Below, one piece after another: positions 8,301 through 16,276 of a stretch of 24,967 bases of DNA. The notes beneath the pieces are model-generated. The model was given only the letters and a program-made list of their open reading frames with translations, did no database searches and was not told where the DNA came from. Each line of letters opens with the position of its first letter. The first letter of the stretch is position 1. A program made the translations under genes and the position numbers. Origin of the DNA: a virus; IMG/VR virus record IMGVR_UViG_3300033064_001001, positions 1-24,967 of that record; one strand, written 5' to 3'.

Positions 8301-10976
8301 TATGAAATAGAATCACTTCGCTCAAAAATTAAATCAAATAGAACAACAGATAATCCTGGTAAATATGCACCTAAAACCCTCGGTGGTTTGCCTTGGTTTG
8401 ATGGTACTATATTTGCAACCGCAACACTTACGAATCAAGTACCAAATCTTAAACTTGCTTCAACTGGGTATGAGGGTAGTACATATCGTGCAAAATATGA
8501 AAGAAATGCAAAGGAGTCAACACAAGGTCTTGGTTATCTCACAAAGTGGGCTACAACAAGACGATCACCATCACCATTAGATGATCAATACAATAAATAT
8601 TCTCTTCAAAATGAATCTGTAAATAGAGAATCTGCATTTTTTAATCAACCATACATTGTTCGTGGTATTCAACGTGCTGGTGAAGTTGAAAATCAACGTT
8701 GGGGATTTGGTGTAACATTTGACGATGGGATAGTTCGTGGAGGTGCGGTAACACAGGCAGAAAGAATTCTTGCAGATGTTACTCGTATTAGTAAATTTAC
8801 ACTTAGTGTAAAAGGTTTAATGTTCAATATAAAACAACTCGGATTGCAGGCAATGAATTCCGCGGTGGACGTTAATCCGGCAAAACCAGAAAGTGGTATC
8901 TTTGGTGTTTCATCTACTCTTTTATATAATCCATTAACGATGATCGCTAATGTTGCGACGGCAAGAGTCGGTGGTCACTTTGCTAGACATGGTTTGATTC
9001 CATTTGATTCAAATTATTTGAATAAGTACGAACAGGCAACAATAGATAGAGAAAATAAGAGTAAGTTTGTTAGTCCTAATTATACTGCCTTTAAAAATTT
9101 AACACCACCAACATTAGTAAATAGACAAACAGATTATAACAGATTAATTGGATTGATGAAGGAGCTTCTTCCTAATTCATTCCAACCAGTACTGGAACCA
9201 TCTGACACCAGTGATTTTATAACGAATGCATTAACTCGTGCAGGCATTAAACTTACACAGGCACTTACTGGTCAAAGTGGAATTACAAGAATCTCTAGTA
9301 ATTTTGGTGGTGCTCAATCTTTCTTTGGTATAGGTGGAACTCAAATTCGTAGAGCAACTCACCCATATTTAACACATTACACTACAACTCCACTTCTGAT
9401 GATTAGTGGTGAACAAAAAGAACCACAATATCCATCGACTGCAAAAAGAAATACATACTATGCAGCAATGGCAACATATAAAGACTCATTCAATCAGATT
9501 AATTTGTTAAAGACACTCGTGTATAATCTACCCGATGGTGCTTTTGAATTAAATGATGAACAAACAAAAAATAAAACAAATACAAAAAATTTACAAAAAA
9601 TTACTCTTGATAGAATATTTACGCAAAGTCCTTTTGAGAATCTTTATGAAGATTTTGATAATCGGTTGGGACCAATAGATGAATTTACGCCAAAAGGTAA
9701 TTTTAGTAAAGCAAAAGGAATACACCCATCACACACTGATGGGGGTAATCCAATTCTTCAATATCGTACACTAACTTATGATAAGTTAGCTCCGTCGAAA
9801 GAAAGAAGAAGAGCAAGACGAGGCAGAACAAATAAAGGTGATTTCAATGATTTTCGTGCGGATCTAGATTTGGATGATACAACCAAAAAGTTTATAACAG
9901 ACCCATCGGTTTCAAACTATGGTGAACGAAATCAAGAAGATTTTTTTGGAATGGGGCAGCATGGATTGGTGGGTGTGAATAGAGATAAACCATTTGTAAG
10001 CTCAATAGAATATGGAGATGCACCTGCTCCAAATAGTGGCCCTGCACAATATGGTAAATACTCTGTACCAATCATAAAAGAGGGACAAAATTTTAGAGGA
10101 GACAGAATAAACATAATTGATTATAAGAGAGCAAATTTTGATTTGTCAAAAGATCTTGTTTATGAACTTGGTAAGTATGAAAACTCGGCAAATCCTGGTG
10201 CAGAAGATTTTATTGAATTTTATTTTACGGGTCTTACACTTTCTGGTAAGGGCACAAAACCAGCTGAAGCGATTGTATTCAGAGCTGTGTTTAATCAAAT
10301 TCAAGATAATCATCAACCAGAGTGGACACCTGTAAAGTATATGGGTAGAGCCGATCCGCTTTACATTTATAATGGTTATACTCGTGAAATTCAATTTGAC
10401 TTTACTGTTCAAATAACATCAAGAGATGAGATGAAAGCAACTTGGAGAAAGTTAAATTACTTGGCGTCTTGGACTGCTCCACAATATACATCTGCTGGTT
10501 TTATGCGAGCACCAATAACAAGATTGAATATTGGTAATCTTTATAGAAAAATGCCGGGATTCATATCATCTCTCACCTATTTATTTGATAATACTGATAC
10601 AACTTGGGAAACTGCAAAATTGAAAGAGGATCAAGATCTTTCGGGTCCTGATGCAAAACTTTCTGCACCTGGTGTTTTGCAACTCCCAAAAACAATCAGA
10701 GTGAATTGTTCATTTACACCAATAGGTGTTTACAGACCAGAGTATGGCGGAGTAATGTATTCGTTATTCGATGACACCGTAGGTGGTGAACTTGAAAATG
10801 GTCTTATTCCAAACTCTGATGTAAAGGTCAATTATTTCAAAACATATGATGCAACGAATAACGGAAAATCATCGATTATCTCACCCGATAATCAAAGATA
10901 CCTTCCAGTTAAAAATAACGAAGAAACACTGCCACTAAAATATGAACCAAAAGAAGCAGATAAAGTTTCTGGTTGA
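5400..10976 (+). CDS. Giant tandem-repeat baseplate/tail protein with tube-initiator-like C-terminus
   Basis: This 1858-aa protein has three parts. Residues about 154-320 hold several repeats of roughly 31 aa around (S/T)F(E/D)R.(T/S)PD and ITNP(D/E)T. Residues about 418-873 hold eleven repeats of 37-44 aa with the pattern NFFD...(T)..GF..F....Y...SSR(F/Y).W.G.RQ.SPE, then a degenerate twelfth unit. The rest is non-repetitive; its C-terminal ~280 residues (DPLYIYNGYTREIQFDFTVQ, then KLNYLASWTAPQY, then a PGFISSLTY region) resemble domains of baseplate proteins that start the tail tube (T4 gp48/gp54-type; DUF6046-like in other phages). Its place between tape measure and LysM/hub genes fits this. 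T4 tube-initiator proteins are about 320-360 aa, so the N-terminal array is a large addition. Structural role likely; what the repeats do is unknown. Confidence 0.75.
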   Translation: MALIDLSSDLAKYRSAVRSEPKTTENGASKTTNLKNFAKFQPITEKLSQFSPPINKPKQTQLESRMSSTKLDEVVKTLSQQILINSVSSYSPINVSFDNYGANRVSLESIVSKFDNLVNNQSISRLNRSDVVILRASNGTVNLTSPTPTPTKSQQTFERTSPDVNRISQTDNKITSSPSVSDTRQYDGNIQNPDISITAGQLTFDRPTPDIKVNANDTSDNITNPNTKINTIPQSFERSTPDIVVNPRDESDNITNPETTINRRPQSFDRASQSVIISKALISPINNITNPDVKLDISQLTFERISQSPNIITNTVQQGLVTNPDTKVFRVEEGSIHLKDQSNLNIDGRSLRFVTTSQLASRESPREIDAEKYNQQTIQTRDNSQLNADGNIPKTNSAGRNEDPNRSKFSVIGTQQVNFFQDSNAKGFVVRPQKGQTLYENNSEFTWQGNRTQSPATNFITDINGIGFTTFAPEGQTNFDTLSSRFGFEKPSGVDYFDVSNINTTSGFGVFALPLESKLKADSSRFTWIGDRQKAPEANFLDINNTHTQRGFEKFVSLYTTRYNTESSLYNWDGNKQQSPESNFFDRNGINTTFGFSKFAQLHDSKLIPESSLYNWDGPRSNVPQVNYFDLNSTNTTLGFESFVQANVSRYNTESSRFVWKGNRQTSPEVNFFDVTNQVTTDGFTRLSELYQTKYKSQSSRFDWDGSRQSAPSTDFFDNRNSTGFTTLPVKLQSKYSSDSSEYTFKGGLPTPVNYFQDTNSEGFTNRYSETQFKKDASRFTFIGSKQKAPSTDFFTNDNATGFTKFVSSITSEYKTDISRYSWVGNKQQSPEVNYQSDTFANGFSRFASDLGSAYKPNTSRYSWAGSRQDAPEVDYFKIPNENVNAIPGFTKLFVDKTKSKLSDVYSSISFFGTTIRSGVKDVPFTKFFGFLPEERTGFMVKMDNPHLSLYPLLEPILRADASPATRYEIESLRSKIKSNRTTDNPGKYAPKTLGGLPWFDGTIFATATLTNQVPNLKLASTGYEGSTYRAKYERNAKESTQGLGYLTKWATTRRSPSPLDDQYNKYSLQNESVNRESAFFNQPYIVRGIQRAGEVENQRWGFGVTFDDGIVRGGAVTQAERILADVTRISKFTLSVKGLMFNIKQLGLQAMNSAVDVNPAKPESGIFGVSSTLLYNPLTMIANVATARVGGHFARHGLIPFDSNYLNKYEQATIDRENKSKFVSPNYTAFKNLTPPTLVNRQTDYNRLIGLMKELLPNSFQPVLEPSDTSDFITNALTRAGIKLTQALTGQSGITRISSNFGGAQSFFGIGGTQIRRATHPYLTHYTTTPLLMISGEQKEPQYPSTAKRNTYYAAMATYKDSFNQINLLKTLVYNLPDGAFELNDEQTKNKTNTKNLQKITLDRIFTQSPFENLYEDFDNRLGPIDEFTPKGNFSKAKGIHPSHTDGGNPILQYRTLTYDKLAPSKERRRARRGRTNKGDFNDFRADLDLDDTTKKFITDPSVSNYGERNQEDFFGMGQHGLVGVNRDKPFVSSIEYGDAPAPNSGPAQYGKYSVPIIKEGQNFRGDRINIIDYKRANFDLSKDLVYELGKYENSANPGAEDFIEFYFTGLTLSGKGTKPAEAIVFRAVFNQIQDNHQPEWTPVKYMGRADPLYIYNGYTREIQFDFTVQITSRDEMKATWRKLNYLASWTAPQYTSAGFMRAPITRLNIGNLYRKMPGFISSLTYLFDNTDTTWETAKLKEDQDLSGPDAKLSAPGVLQLPKTIRVNCSFTPIGVYRPEYGGVMYSLFDDTVGGELENGLIPNSDVKVNYFKTYDATNNGKSSIISPDNQRYLPVKNNEETLPLKYEPKEADKVSG
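5859..6380 (+). repeat. In-frame repeats with SFERxTPD / NITNPDT motifs
   Basis: The first repeat block of the 1858-aa protein: four to five degenerate units of roughly 31 codons carrying (T/S)F(E/D)R followed by ITNP(D/E)T. Spacing is regular only in the middle units; the boundaries are approximate. Confidence 0.65.
6651..8020 (+). repeat. Eleven in-frame tandem repeats of about 110-130 bp
   Basis: DNA encoding the second repeat block of the 1858-aa protein. Units run about 37-44 codons each and are clearest at protein level: a W.G/SPE..(N/D)(F/Y)F core. The most recent duplication is visible at DNA level: 26 identical bases at 7095-7120 and 7227-7252, period 132. Confidence 0.85.
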
Positions 10977-11028
10977 TCAACTGATGGTGGTACTAAAATA
11001 GATTGATAAATTAAGATTGAGGTAAATT

Positions 11029-11364
11029 ATGCCAAATAGATATGAGCATTCGTATTTAATACCAAATGCAAGAAAAGTAGAAAATGACGGTACTATAAAA
11101 ACGGTACGGAGAATATCTACTATCATATATCCAGATAAAGTTTCTGCTGAAGAAACAAAAATTCTATCCCAAGAAGGTGATAGATTAGATTTACTCGCCA
11201 AAGAATTTTATGGTGATGAGACTCTTTGGTTTATTATAGCCAAAGCAAATGATTTAGGTAAGGGTAGCTTGAATGTACCAGCTGGACAAGTAATAAAGAT
11301 ACCTATCTATCAAGAATATTCGGGTGTTAGTGTTTTGTTAAACAAATTGAATGATGAAAGATAA
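11029..11364 (+). CDS. LysM-domain baseplate protein (gpX/XkdP/gp53-like)
   Basis: A 111-aa protein with a LysM-type module at about residues 46-92: GDRLDLLAKEFYGDETLWFI, then A.AND and VPAGQVIKIP. Short LysM proteins between the tube initiator and hub genes are standard in contractile tails (P2 gpX, PBSX XkdP, and the LysM part of T4 gp53), where they join tube, hub and wedges rather than bind peptidoglycan. The start is supported by GAGGTAA five bases upstream of the ATG. The stop overlaps the next start as TAATG, indicating translational coupling with the hub gene. No signal peptide is present, which argues against a secreted cell-wall enzyme. Confidence 0.85.
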   Translation: MPNRYEHSYLIPNARKVENDGTIKTVRRISTIIYPDKVSAEETKILSQEGDRLDLLAKEFYGDETLWFIIAKANDLGKGSLNVPAGQVIKIPIYQEYSGVSVLLNKLNDER

Positions 11365-13421
11365 TGCCGGTAATACAAACCATAGATGTAGATGGAAATG
11401 AATCCCGTGAGTACGTAAATCCGTTTCTACAAGAAGTTAATAAATTTGTAAAAGATGAATTAACAGTACGTCAAAATATTTTAGGAAGACGTGTACGCGG
11501 CGTAGGTACATCGTATCCAAAACCAGTAGAATGGGCGTATGCCAAAACTGCTTGGGGAATAGTTTCGTCAAAAACTGTCAATGGTGTTAAATTAGGACTA
11601 CCCGGAAGTACGGTCATGTCTGACAGTAAAGGTAATCTTACACTATACAACACATCCAGAAATGTACCAAATAAACCACTCCTAAGTGAAATAGAAATAA
11701 CAAACGAAGGTGCTCTGGGTTCTATGCTTAGGGCAACTTTTAAGTTTACAATATATCCAGAATTGACTCAAAGTGGATTTGATTTGGAGGGAATTGAACG
11801 GGCATTTTTTATTCCTGGAAATGAAGTTTTGATACAATGGGGGTGGAGTATATCCGGAAATAGTAATAGAGCTTGTCAAGGTAATTTTGATGGTATCATA
11901 TACAATTTCAATTGGTCTTTAAATGAAGACTTATCTGTATCAGCAACGGTATCGGCGTGTTCACCATCTGCTCTTGCAGTAGGTATATCTGCTGAAATGA
12001 CTACCAAAACTGAAGTCGATGGTTTATCTGCTCAAGTAGTAGATCCGGCAGAGTTAGAATTAGTCGGTAGTAATATAATCAAAGTCATTGATGTTGACTT
12101 GTCGGCACAAACTGGTTCGCTTGAATTAACGGACGGTCAGTTTATTTACTTGCCATCAACCGATACGGTTAGTAAAAAAATAGATTACTTTGCAATAGGA
12201 CTTCCATTTCAAGAATCGGAAGAAATAGATGTTAATGATATACCACCACCAATATCTCAAACTTTTTGGTATATAAAATTAGGAAGTATTGCTGAATTTA
12301 TCAACAAATTATTAGATGATTTTGACGACCCTATAAAAACAATATTTAGAGTGCAGTGTTTTGGAAATGAAACACAATATCTAAAAGATGTAAAATCTGC
12401 GTATCCATTAGATATTTATTTTCCAGATTATCAGATGGGTGCCTATGGTGATTTAAATCCATTTAATGAGGAAAGTAGTTACCTCAGAGAGGGTGTTTCT
12501 AATACATCTAACTCCAATCTATCTTCAAATACAATAAACATAGGAAACATACTGATAGGGGTAGATTTTCTTAAAGAAACATTTGAAAATTTAGTCTCGG
12601 ATAACGCTGCGAATATTAACTACAAGAATCTCACAAAATTTTTAGAAGAGATAACAAAAAGAATAAATCACGCAAGTGGCAATATGTATCAGTTCACGAA
12701 TATAATGTTTGAGCCAAAAGTAAATAACGTAAAAAATAGCACAAGTGTTTCTATTCTTTCAATAGAAGATTATAATATACATACTGCTACACCAGTTAAA
12801 GCTTTTCAATTTGATTCTACAATTTTTAAACCAATAATAAGAGCTGTTAATATATCATCAAGTCCACCGGGTCCTTCTGCAACAGCAGCGTTTGTTGCTG
12901 CGAGAGGAAACATTCAACCTGAGTCAACAGAAGTACAGGTTGCAAAAAATGATCAGAGAAATAAAAAAACTTTCTGGCGAGAATATAATACTGCACTTGG
13001 TAACATACGATCACTGTCTAGTGTTGCAAAACGAAGAGGATTCAACAATAATTGGTCAGAATCATTTAGAGCAAATCTTGTTAAGTATAGAAAGACATCA
13101 TTAAATGATGATGCCCATTGGTTGTATAATGCTATTTATCCTGTTAATTTATCTATAACTATTGATGGTATAAATGGATTTAAATTTGGTGATGCTTTAA
13201 AAACACAAATGGTTCCAAAAATATACAATACTGATTATAATATGATATTCACCGTATTTAAAGTAACACACGTAATTAAAGAAAATGACTGGGAAACAAC
13301 CATAGATACTTATTCGAGAATAACAACTATCCCTGGTGACTTTGGTCCTGAATATGATAACTCAGTAGCCACTGTACCTGGACTCACTGTGCCTAGAATT
13401 GAACGAGTAGGTGAACAATAA
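11364..13421 (+). CDS. Baseplate hub protein (gp27/XkdQ-like)
   Basis: A 685-aa protein read as the tail hub. Residues about 107-162 contain the first hub-type beta domain: SEIEITNEGALGSMLRATFK, then a FFIPGNEVLIQWGWS strand pair. The C-terminal part, about 603-650, contains INGFKFGDAL....VP..Y, F.V..V.H.I and a W.T.ID..SRI end, the typical last domain of gp27/XkdQ-like hubs. The hub forms a trimeric ring below the tail tube and holds the spike. Start overlaps the LysM stop by one base. A region with many Ser/Asn at about 370-395 may be a flexible linker. No lysozyme or spike domain is visible, so those must be separate proteins outside this window. Confidence 0.8.
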   Translation: MPVIQTIDVDGNESREYVNPFLQEVNKFVKDELTVRQNILGRRVRGVGTSYPKPVEWAYAKTAWGIVSSKTVNGVKLGLPGSTVMSDSKGNLTLYNTSRNVPNKPLLSEIEITNEGALGSMLRATFKFTIYPELTQSGFDLEGIERAFFIPGNEVLIQWGWSISGNSNRACQGNFDGIIYNFNWSLNEDLSVSATVSACSPSALAVGISAEMTTKTEVDGLSAQVVDPAELELVGSNIIKVIDVDLSAQTGSLELTDGQFIYLPSTDTVSKKIDYFAIGLPFQESEEIDVNDIPPPISQTFWYIKLGSIAEFINKLLDDFDDPIKTIFRVQCFGNETQYLKDVKSAYPLDIYFPDYQMGAYGDLNPFNEESSYLREGVSNTSNSNLSSNTINIGNILIGVDFLKETFENLVSDNAANINYKNLTKFLEEITKRINHASGNMYQFTNIMFEPKVNNVKNSTSVSILSIEDYNIHTATPVKAFQFDSTIFKPIIRAVNISSSPPGPSATAAFVAARGNIQPESTEVQVAKNDQRNKKTFWREYNTALGNIRSLSSVAKRRGFNNNWSESFRANLVKYRKTSLNDDAHWLYNAIYPVNLSITIDGINGFKFGDALKTQMVPKIYNTDYNMIFTVFKVTHVIKENDWETTIDTYSRITTIPGDFGPEYDNSVATVPGLTVPRIERVGEQ

Positions 13422-13422
13422 T

Positions 13423-14073
13423 ATGGCATTGCGTAAAAAAATATATTATCCAGATAGTCAGATAGAAAATGGTCTTTTTACAAAAGGAAAAGAATGGATG
13501 ACTATTGACAACTGGAAAGAATATGTGGGATACTATCACAAATATTCCACGGGTGAAGTTTTTACTGAAAGAGAATGGGACTTATTTAAATCTAAAAAAC
13601 TAGTATCATATCGTGACAGAAGTGATTCTTATTTCAAGTATTTGGATTTAAAAAAATATGTGGTTATTAATCAAAATAAAACAGAAGTATTGGGTGCAAA
13701 CATATTTTCCAGATATAGTGCCCCTCGTGCGGTAAAAAGAACACCATCTCAAATAGAAATAAATGAAGGGTTTATGACAAGATACTTTGTTATAAAACTA
13801 AATGAACCCGGTAGTATTTGTTATGAAATTGCAGAATCAGAAACAAAAACCTTCAAAACAAAAAATACAGGAATCAATCAATATTTGTATGATATAATTG
13901 AAATTCCTTGGAAAATAAATGGATTGGAATTTGACAAATATGAAAATGGTCTTCTAAAATATCCAGGGATCGTGGATTCAAATCTAAGAATTATCGAGAG
14001 ATATTCGAAAAAATTTCCTATATTAAAGAAAATTCTAACGAATCCACGAGAGCATTCAAAGTACAATAGATAA
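13423..14073 (+). CDS. Conserved phage structural protein, function unknown
   Basis: A 216-aa protein starting with MALRKKIYYPDSQI. A GTG at 13411 would extend it four residues but overlaps the hub gene; the ATG at 13423 is preferred because TAGGTG (13408-13413) lies nine bases upstream. Motifs are VGYYHKYSTGEVF at about 35-47, Y-rich stretches, and GFMTRYFVIKLNEPGSICYE at about 117-135. I recall proteins with the same YYHxY.TGEV and RYFV.K.N pattern in the structural clusters of large marine-type myoviruses, so a baseplate or tail role is likely, but no function is established from sequence. It follows the hub stop by one base, and the polymerase gene starts three bases after its own stop. 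Confidence 0.7.
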   Translation: MALRKKIYYPDSQIENGLFTKGKEWMTIDNWKEYVGYYHKYSTGEVFTEREWDLFKSKKLVSYRDRSDSYFKYLDLKKYVVINQNKTEVLGANIFSRYSAPRAVKRTPSQIEINEGFMTRYFVIKLNEPGSICYEIAESETKTFKTKNTGINQYLYDIIEIPWKINGLEFDKYENGLLKYPGIVDSNLRIIERYSKKFPILKKILTNPREHSKYNR

Positions 14074-14076
14074 GTT

Positions 14077-15309
14077 ATGTTTAAAGATACCCCATGTATC
14101 TGTGTCCCGATTACAACTAATAACAACTTTCATCCGTCTCAAACGGAGATTATTGCCTTGTATCTTCACTTTCAAAATGGAGATGTAAAGTTAATCAACT
14201 TCTCACACCCAGATGCCTTGACGTCTGACTGGGAATTAAAGAACATAAAACTTCATCCAAAATCGCTGGTATTAAACAAAAAAGGTGTAATCTATAACGG
14301 ATTCAATGAAGGCATAGACTTAAACTCGTATCTCCAATACTACACAGACGATACAATCGATATACAAGATTTCTATGGCAAATCAATCGAACAACTTCAA
14401 TCCCGTCTTTACTCTCATAAAAACTTGGGTAAGATAATTCCCCTATCAAAGTGGATTGAGTTTGCCGAGGGAATCATTCTGTACACTCTAGCTTACTATG
14501 ACCCAGAGAAAGTATCAGATGGTTGCATTTCATTTTGTCAGGACTTCGTAGATGTATTTCACACCATCGAGATAAACGATGTACCATATGAAGACGAGAT
14601 GCGTAAACAAAACTATATGTGGTACACTGCAACTTCTCGACCATCAAACACTTGGAATAACTTCAACTTCTCTGCCCTGAATAAAAATGATGGTACACGT
14701 AATAAAATTCATTCAAAGTTTTCTAATGGAAAACTTGTTCAGTTTGATTATGATGCCTTCCACATCAAATTACTTGCTAAGATTCTGGACTACAAGTTTA
14801 CTAAACACCCATACGAAGAAATTGCGGAAGAACTGAATCTAAACATCCCATACGATGAAGTAAAGTCAAGAGTGTTTCAAAATATCTATGGAACTATTAC
14901 CGACCAATTCCTCCAACATCCTTTTTTCCAACGAGTTCAGGCAATGATTGATGAGTTATACTCCGAGTACCAAGAACATGGATATATTGAATCGTATTTC
15001 TATCACAAAAGATTCCGTGATATAGAAAACCCAACACCGAATAAGGTCTTTAATTACTTCTTACAATCATTAGAGACAGAATATAACGTCCGTAAAATAA
15101 AAACGTTCCTACCCCTACTAGCGTCCACAGGAGCAGTATTCTGTATGTACTTGTATGATGCCTTTGTGTTTGATATACCAACCCAATCGGATGAACTTAT
15201 ACAAACATTAAAACGTGCTTTTGAAACTGATGGCATGACTACTAAATGTTCCGTTGGTGGTAATTTTGGTAGTATAGAACCATATTTATATACGTCAATT
15301 CCTCTTTAA
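14077..15309 (+). CDS. Divergent family A DNA polymerase without exonuclease domain
   Basis: The last ~230 of 410 residues align with the family A polymerase core. TATSRPS at 184-190 matches TATGRLS; motif A is VQFDYDAFHIKLLA with the metal Asp at D224; motif B is K263...F267...Y271-G; N326 and Q330 match the N/Q pair before motif C; motif C is YLYDAFVFDI with D361. Departures from E. coli Pol I: the steric-gate Glu (E710) is His, R754 is Tyr, and the Glu after the motif C Asp (E883) is Ala. Only about 180 residues precede the core, with no DxE exonuclease motif, so proofreading and 5'-nuclease domains are absent. Proofreading could come from a separate subunit, as reported for Rhodothermus phage RM378. 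Weak ribosome-binding site; translation is probably coupled to the gene three bases upstream. Family assignment is firm; being the replicative enzyme is inferred. Confidence 0.85.
   Translation: MFKDTPCICVPITTNNNFHPSQTEIIALYLHFQNGDVKLINFSHPDALTSDWELKNIKLHPKSLVLNKKGVIYNGFNEGIDLNSYLQYYTDDTIDIQDFYGKSIEQLQSRLYSHKNLGKIIPLSKWIEFAEGIILYTLAYYDPEKVSDGCISFCQDFVDVFHTIEINDVPYEDEMRKQNYMWYTATSRPSNTWNNFNFSALNKNDGTRNKIHSKFSNGKLVQFDYDAFHIKLLAKILDYKFTKHPYEEIAEELNLNIPYDEVKSRVFQNIYGTITDQFLQHPFFQRVQAMIDELYSEYQEHGYIESYFYHKRFRDIENPTPNKVFNYFLQSLETEYNVRKIKTFLPLLASTGAVFCMYLYDAFVFDIPTQSDELIQTLKRAFETDGMTTKCSVGGNFGSIEPYLYTSIPL
15281..15294 (+). promoter_or_regulatory. CATATTTATA motif at the end of the polymerase gene
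   Basis: A copy of the recurring motif within the last codons of the polymerase gene, 42 bases before the small ORF at 15323. The spacing matches that of the copies at 331, 1478 and 5364, supporting a shared function. Confidence 0.3.
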
Positions 15310-15322
15310 CTATGGAAAAAAT

Positions 15323-15493
15323 ATGCATGAAGTAATAGAAGAAATCGTAGAAGAATTATCAAGAAGAATTCCATCTGGAATAATTGATTTAACAAATGAA
15401 CATCACATTCATTTATTAGAAAATATCATGACTGACTACATAGGAGACCAAGAAATAATTGGTCAATGGGTTACAAACCTGCTAAAAAAATAA
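15323..15493 (+). CDS. Small 56-aa protein, unknown function
   Basis: A short ORF beginning MHEVIEEIVEELSRRIPSGI and ending TNLLKK. It is acidic and predicted helical, with a central IDLTNEHHIHLLENIM segment; small proteins with a similar '(I)DLT..HH...L' stretch occur in T4-like phages, but I cannot name a function. Support comes from a GGA six bases upstream of the ATG, a CATATTTATA motif 42 bases upstream, protein-like composition, and the fact that it fills most of a 214-base gap between two clear genes. An alternative ATG at 15312 gives only a short peptide in the same frame's neighbour and is not used. Confidence 0.55.
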   Translation: MHEVIEEIVEELSRRIPSGIIDLTNEHHIHLLENIMTDYIGDQEIIGQWVTNLLKK

Positions 15494-15523
15494 ACAGTTT
15501 GATTAAAAAATGAGAGAGAGGTA

Positions 15524-15913
15524 TTGAAGGCACAATTAGTATGCACGTTTGTAAAAAAATATCAAATAGATCAAACGCTAAAAGAAATAAAAGACGAGTT
15601 TTTAGTGTTAAACAACAGAGTATTTCTTCTCAAATCAGTAAATGTTCAAAACGAATTAATTCTTTCTTATAATGTTTTACTGGACTCATACCACGAGTTT
15701 TTATCCGGATCTATATTGGTTCATAGAAAAACAGAAACAAACACGATATATACGATAAATGCATTGAACGAATTGATTATGAATTTGAACAATGGTGTCT
15801 TAGATAAAAGATTCCCGATTGAGTGGGAAAGATACCAAGATACATTGCTGCTGAAAAGACCAGATGGTTTGAAGCTTCTAAAAATAGAAACCATAAAGGT
15901 TTATAACATTTAA
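15524..15913 (+). CDS. Conserved phage hypothetical protein (TINALNELI family)
   Basis: A 129-aa protein most likely started by TTG at 15524, preceded by a purine-rich GAGAGAGGTA. There is no in-frame ATG near the N-terminus, and the conserved-looking part begins immediately (MKAQLVCTFV). The central stretch ILVHRKTETNTIYTINALNE followed by LIMNLNNGVLDK and a W..Y...LLL end resembles a conserved protein I associate with T4-like marine phages. No catalytic motif, membrane segment or signal peptide is visible. It sits between structural and replication genes with no overlap to either neighbour. Function unknown; that it is a real gene is likely. Confidence 0.7.
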   Translation: MKAQLVCTFVKKYQIDQTLKEIKDEFLVLNNRVFLLKSVNVQNELILSYNVLLDSYHEFLSGSILVHRKTETNTIYTINALNELIMNLNNGVLDKRFPIEWERYQDTLLLKRPDGLKLLKIETIKVYNI

Positions 15914-15927
15914 TTTTTTGATTTCTT

Positions 15928-15937
15928 TATATTTATA
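15928..15937 (+). promoter_or_regulatory. TATATTTATA motif directly before a start codon
   Basis: A copy of the recurring motif only three bases before the ATG at 15941. No Shine-Dalgarno sequence is seen. If the motif acts as a -10 element, transcripts would begin at or inside the start codon, so either a leaderless mRNA or a non-promoter role is implied. Confidence 0.25.
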
Positions 15938-15940
15938 TAC

Positions 15941-16267
15941 ATGAATACCGTTAAGTACGATAAGCTAATCGAAGAAACCAATCTGTTGATAAAACAGATG
16001 AGGGAATCTTTTTCTGTTGTCAATGAGGGAGAAGGAATAGACAATTTATTTGACGAACTCCATCAAATTCTTTCTAAGATAACGATGCTTCCGAACAACA
16101 CTATTAATGCAAACAAATATAAAGAACATGAAATAGTTGACGCACTTAAATCCATCGGGTTTGAATACAAGAAACCAATGGGTATAAAACTTCATTTCTT
16201 TAATAAGAAAACAAGTATAAGCGTTTATCTTTCACAGAATACAAGATACATAACACTTCAACCGTAG
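15941..16267 (+). CDS. Hypothetical 108-aa protein
   Basis: The N-terminal half is helical (YDKLIEETNLLIKQMRESF; DNLFDELHQILSKI) and the C-terminal half is predicted beta-rich (KLHFFNKKTSISVYLSQNTR). I do not recognise the family. The annotated ATG lacks a Shine-Dalgarno and is directly behind a TATATTTATA motif; an in-frame ATG at residue 20 also lacks one, so the longer form is kept. It is nine bases upstream of the next gene and is probably in one operon with it. No Cys, signal peptide or membrane segment. Confidence 0.6.
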   Translation: MNTVKYDKLIEETNLLIKQMRESFSVVNEGEGIDNLFDELHQILSKITMLPNNTINANKYKEHEIVDALKSIGFEYKKPMGIKLHFFNKKTSISVYLSQNTRYITLQP

Positions 16268-16276
16268 GAGCTATAA

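Noticed and set aside
10117-10335. 72-aa + strand ORF inside the giant repeat protein gene
   Set aside because: Out-of-frame shadow with no ribosome-binding site and no protein-like motif pattern; the main frame here carries conserved baseplate motifs.
13411-13422. GTG start adding four residues (VNNN) to the 216-aa protein
   Set aside because: It overlaps the hub stop and has a poorer ribosome-binding site position than the ATG at 13423, which follows TAGGTG by nine bases.
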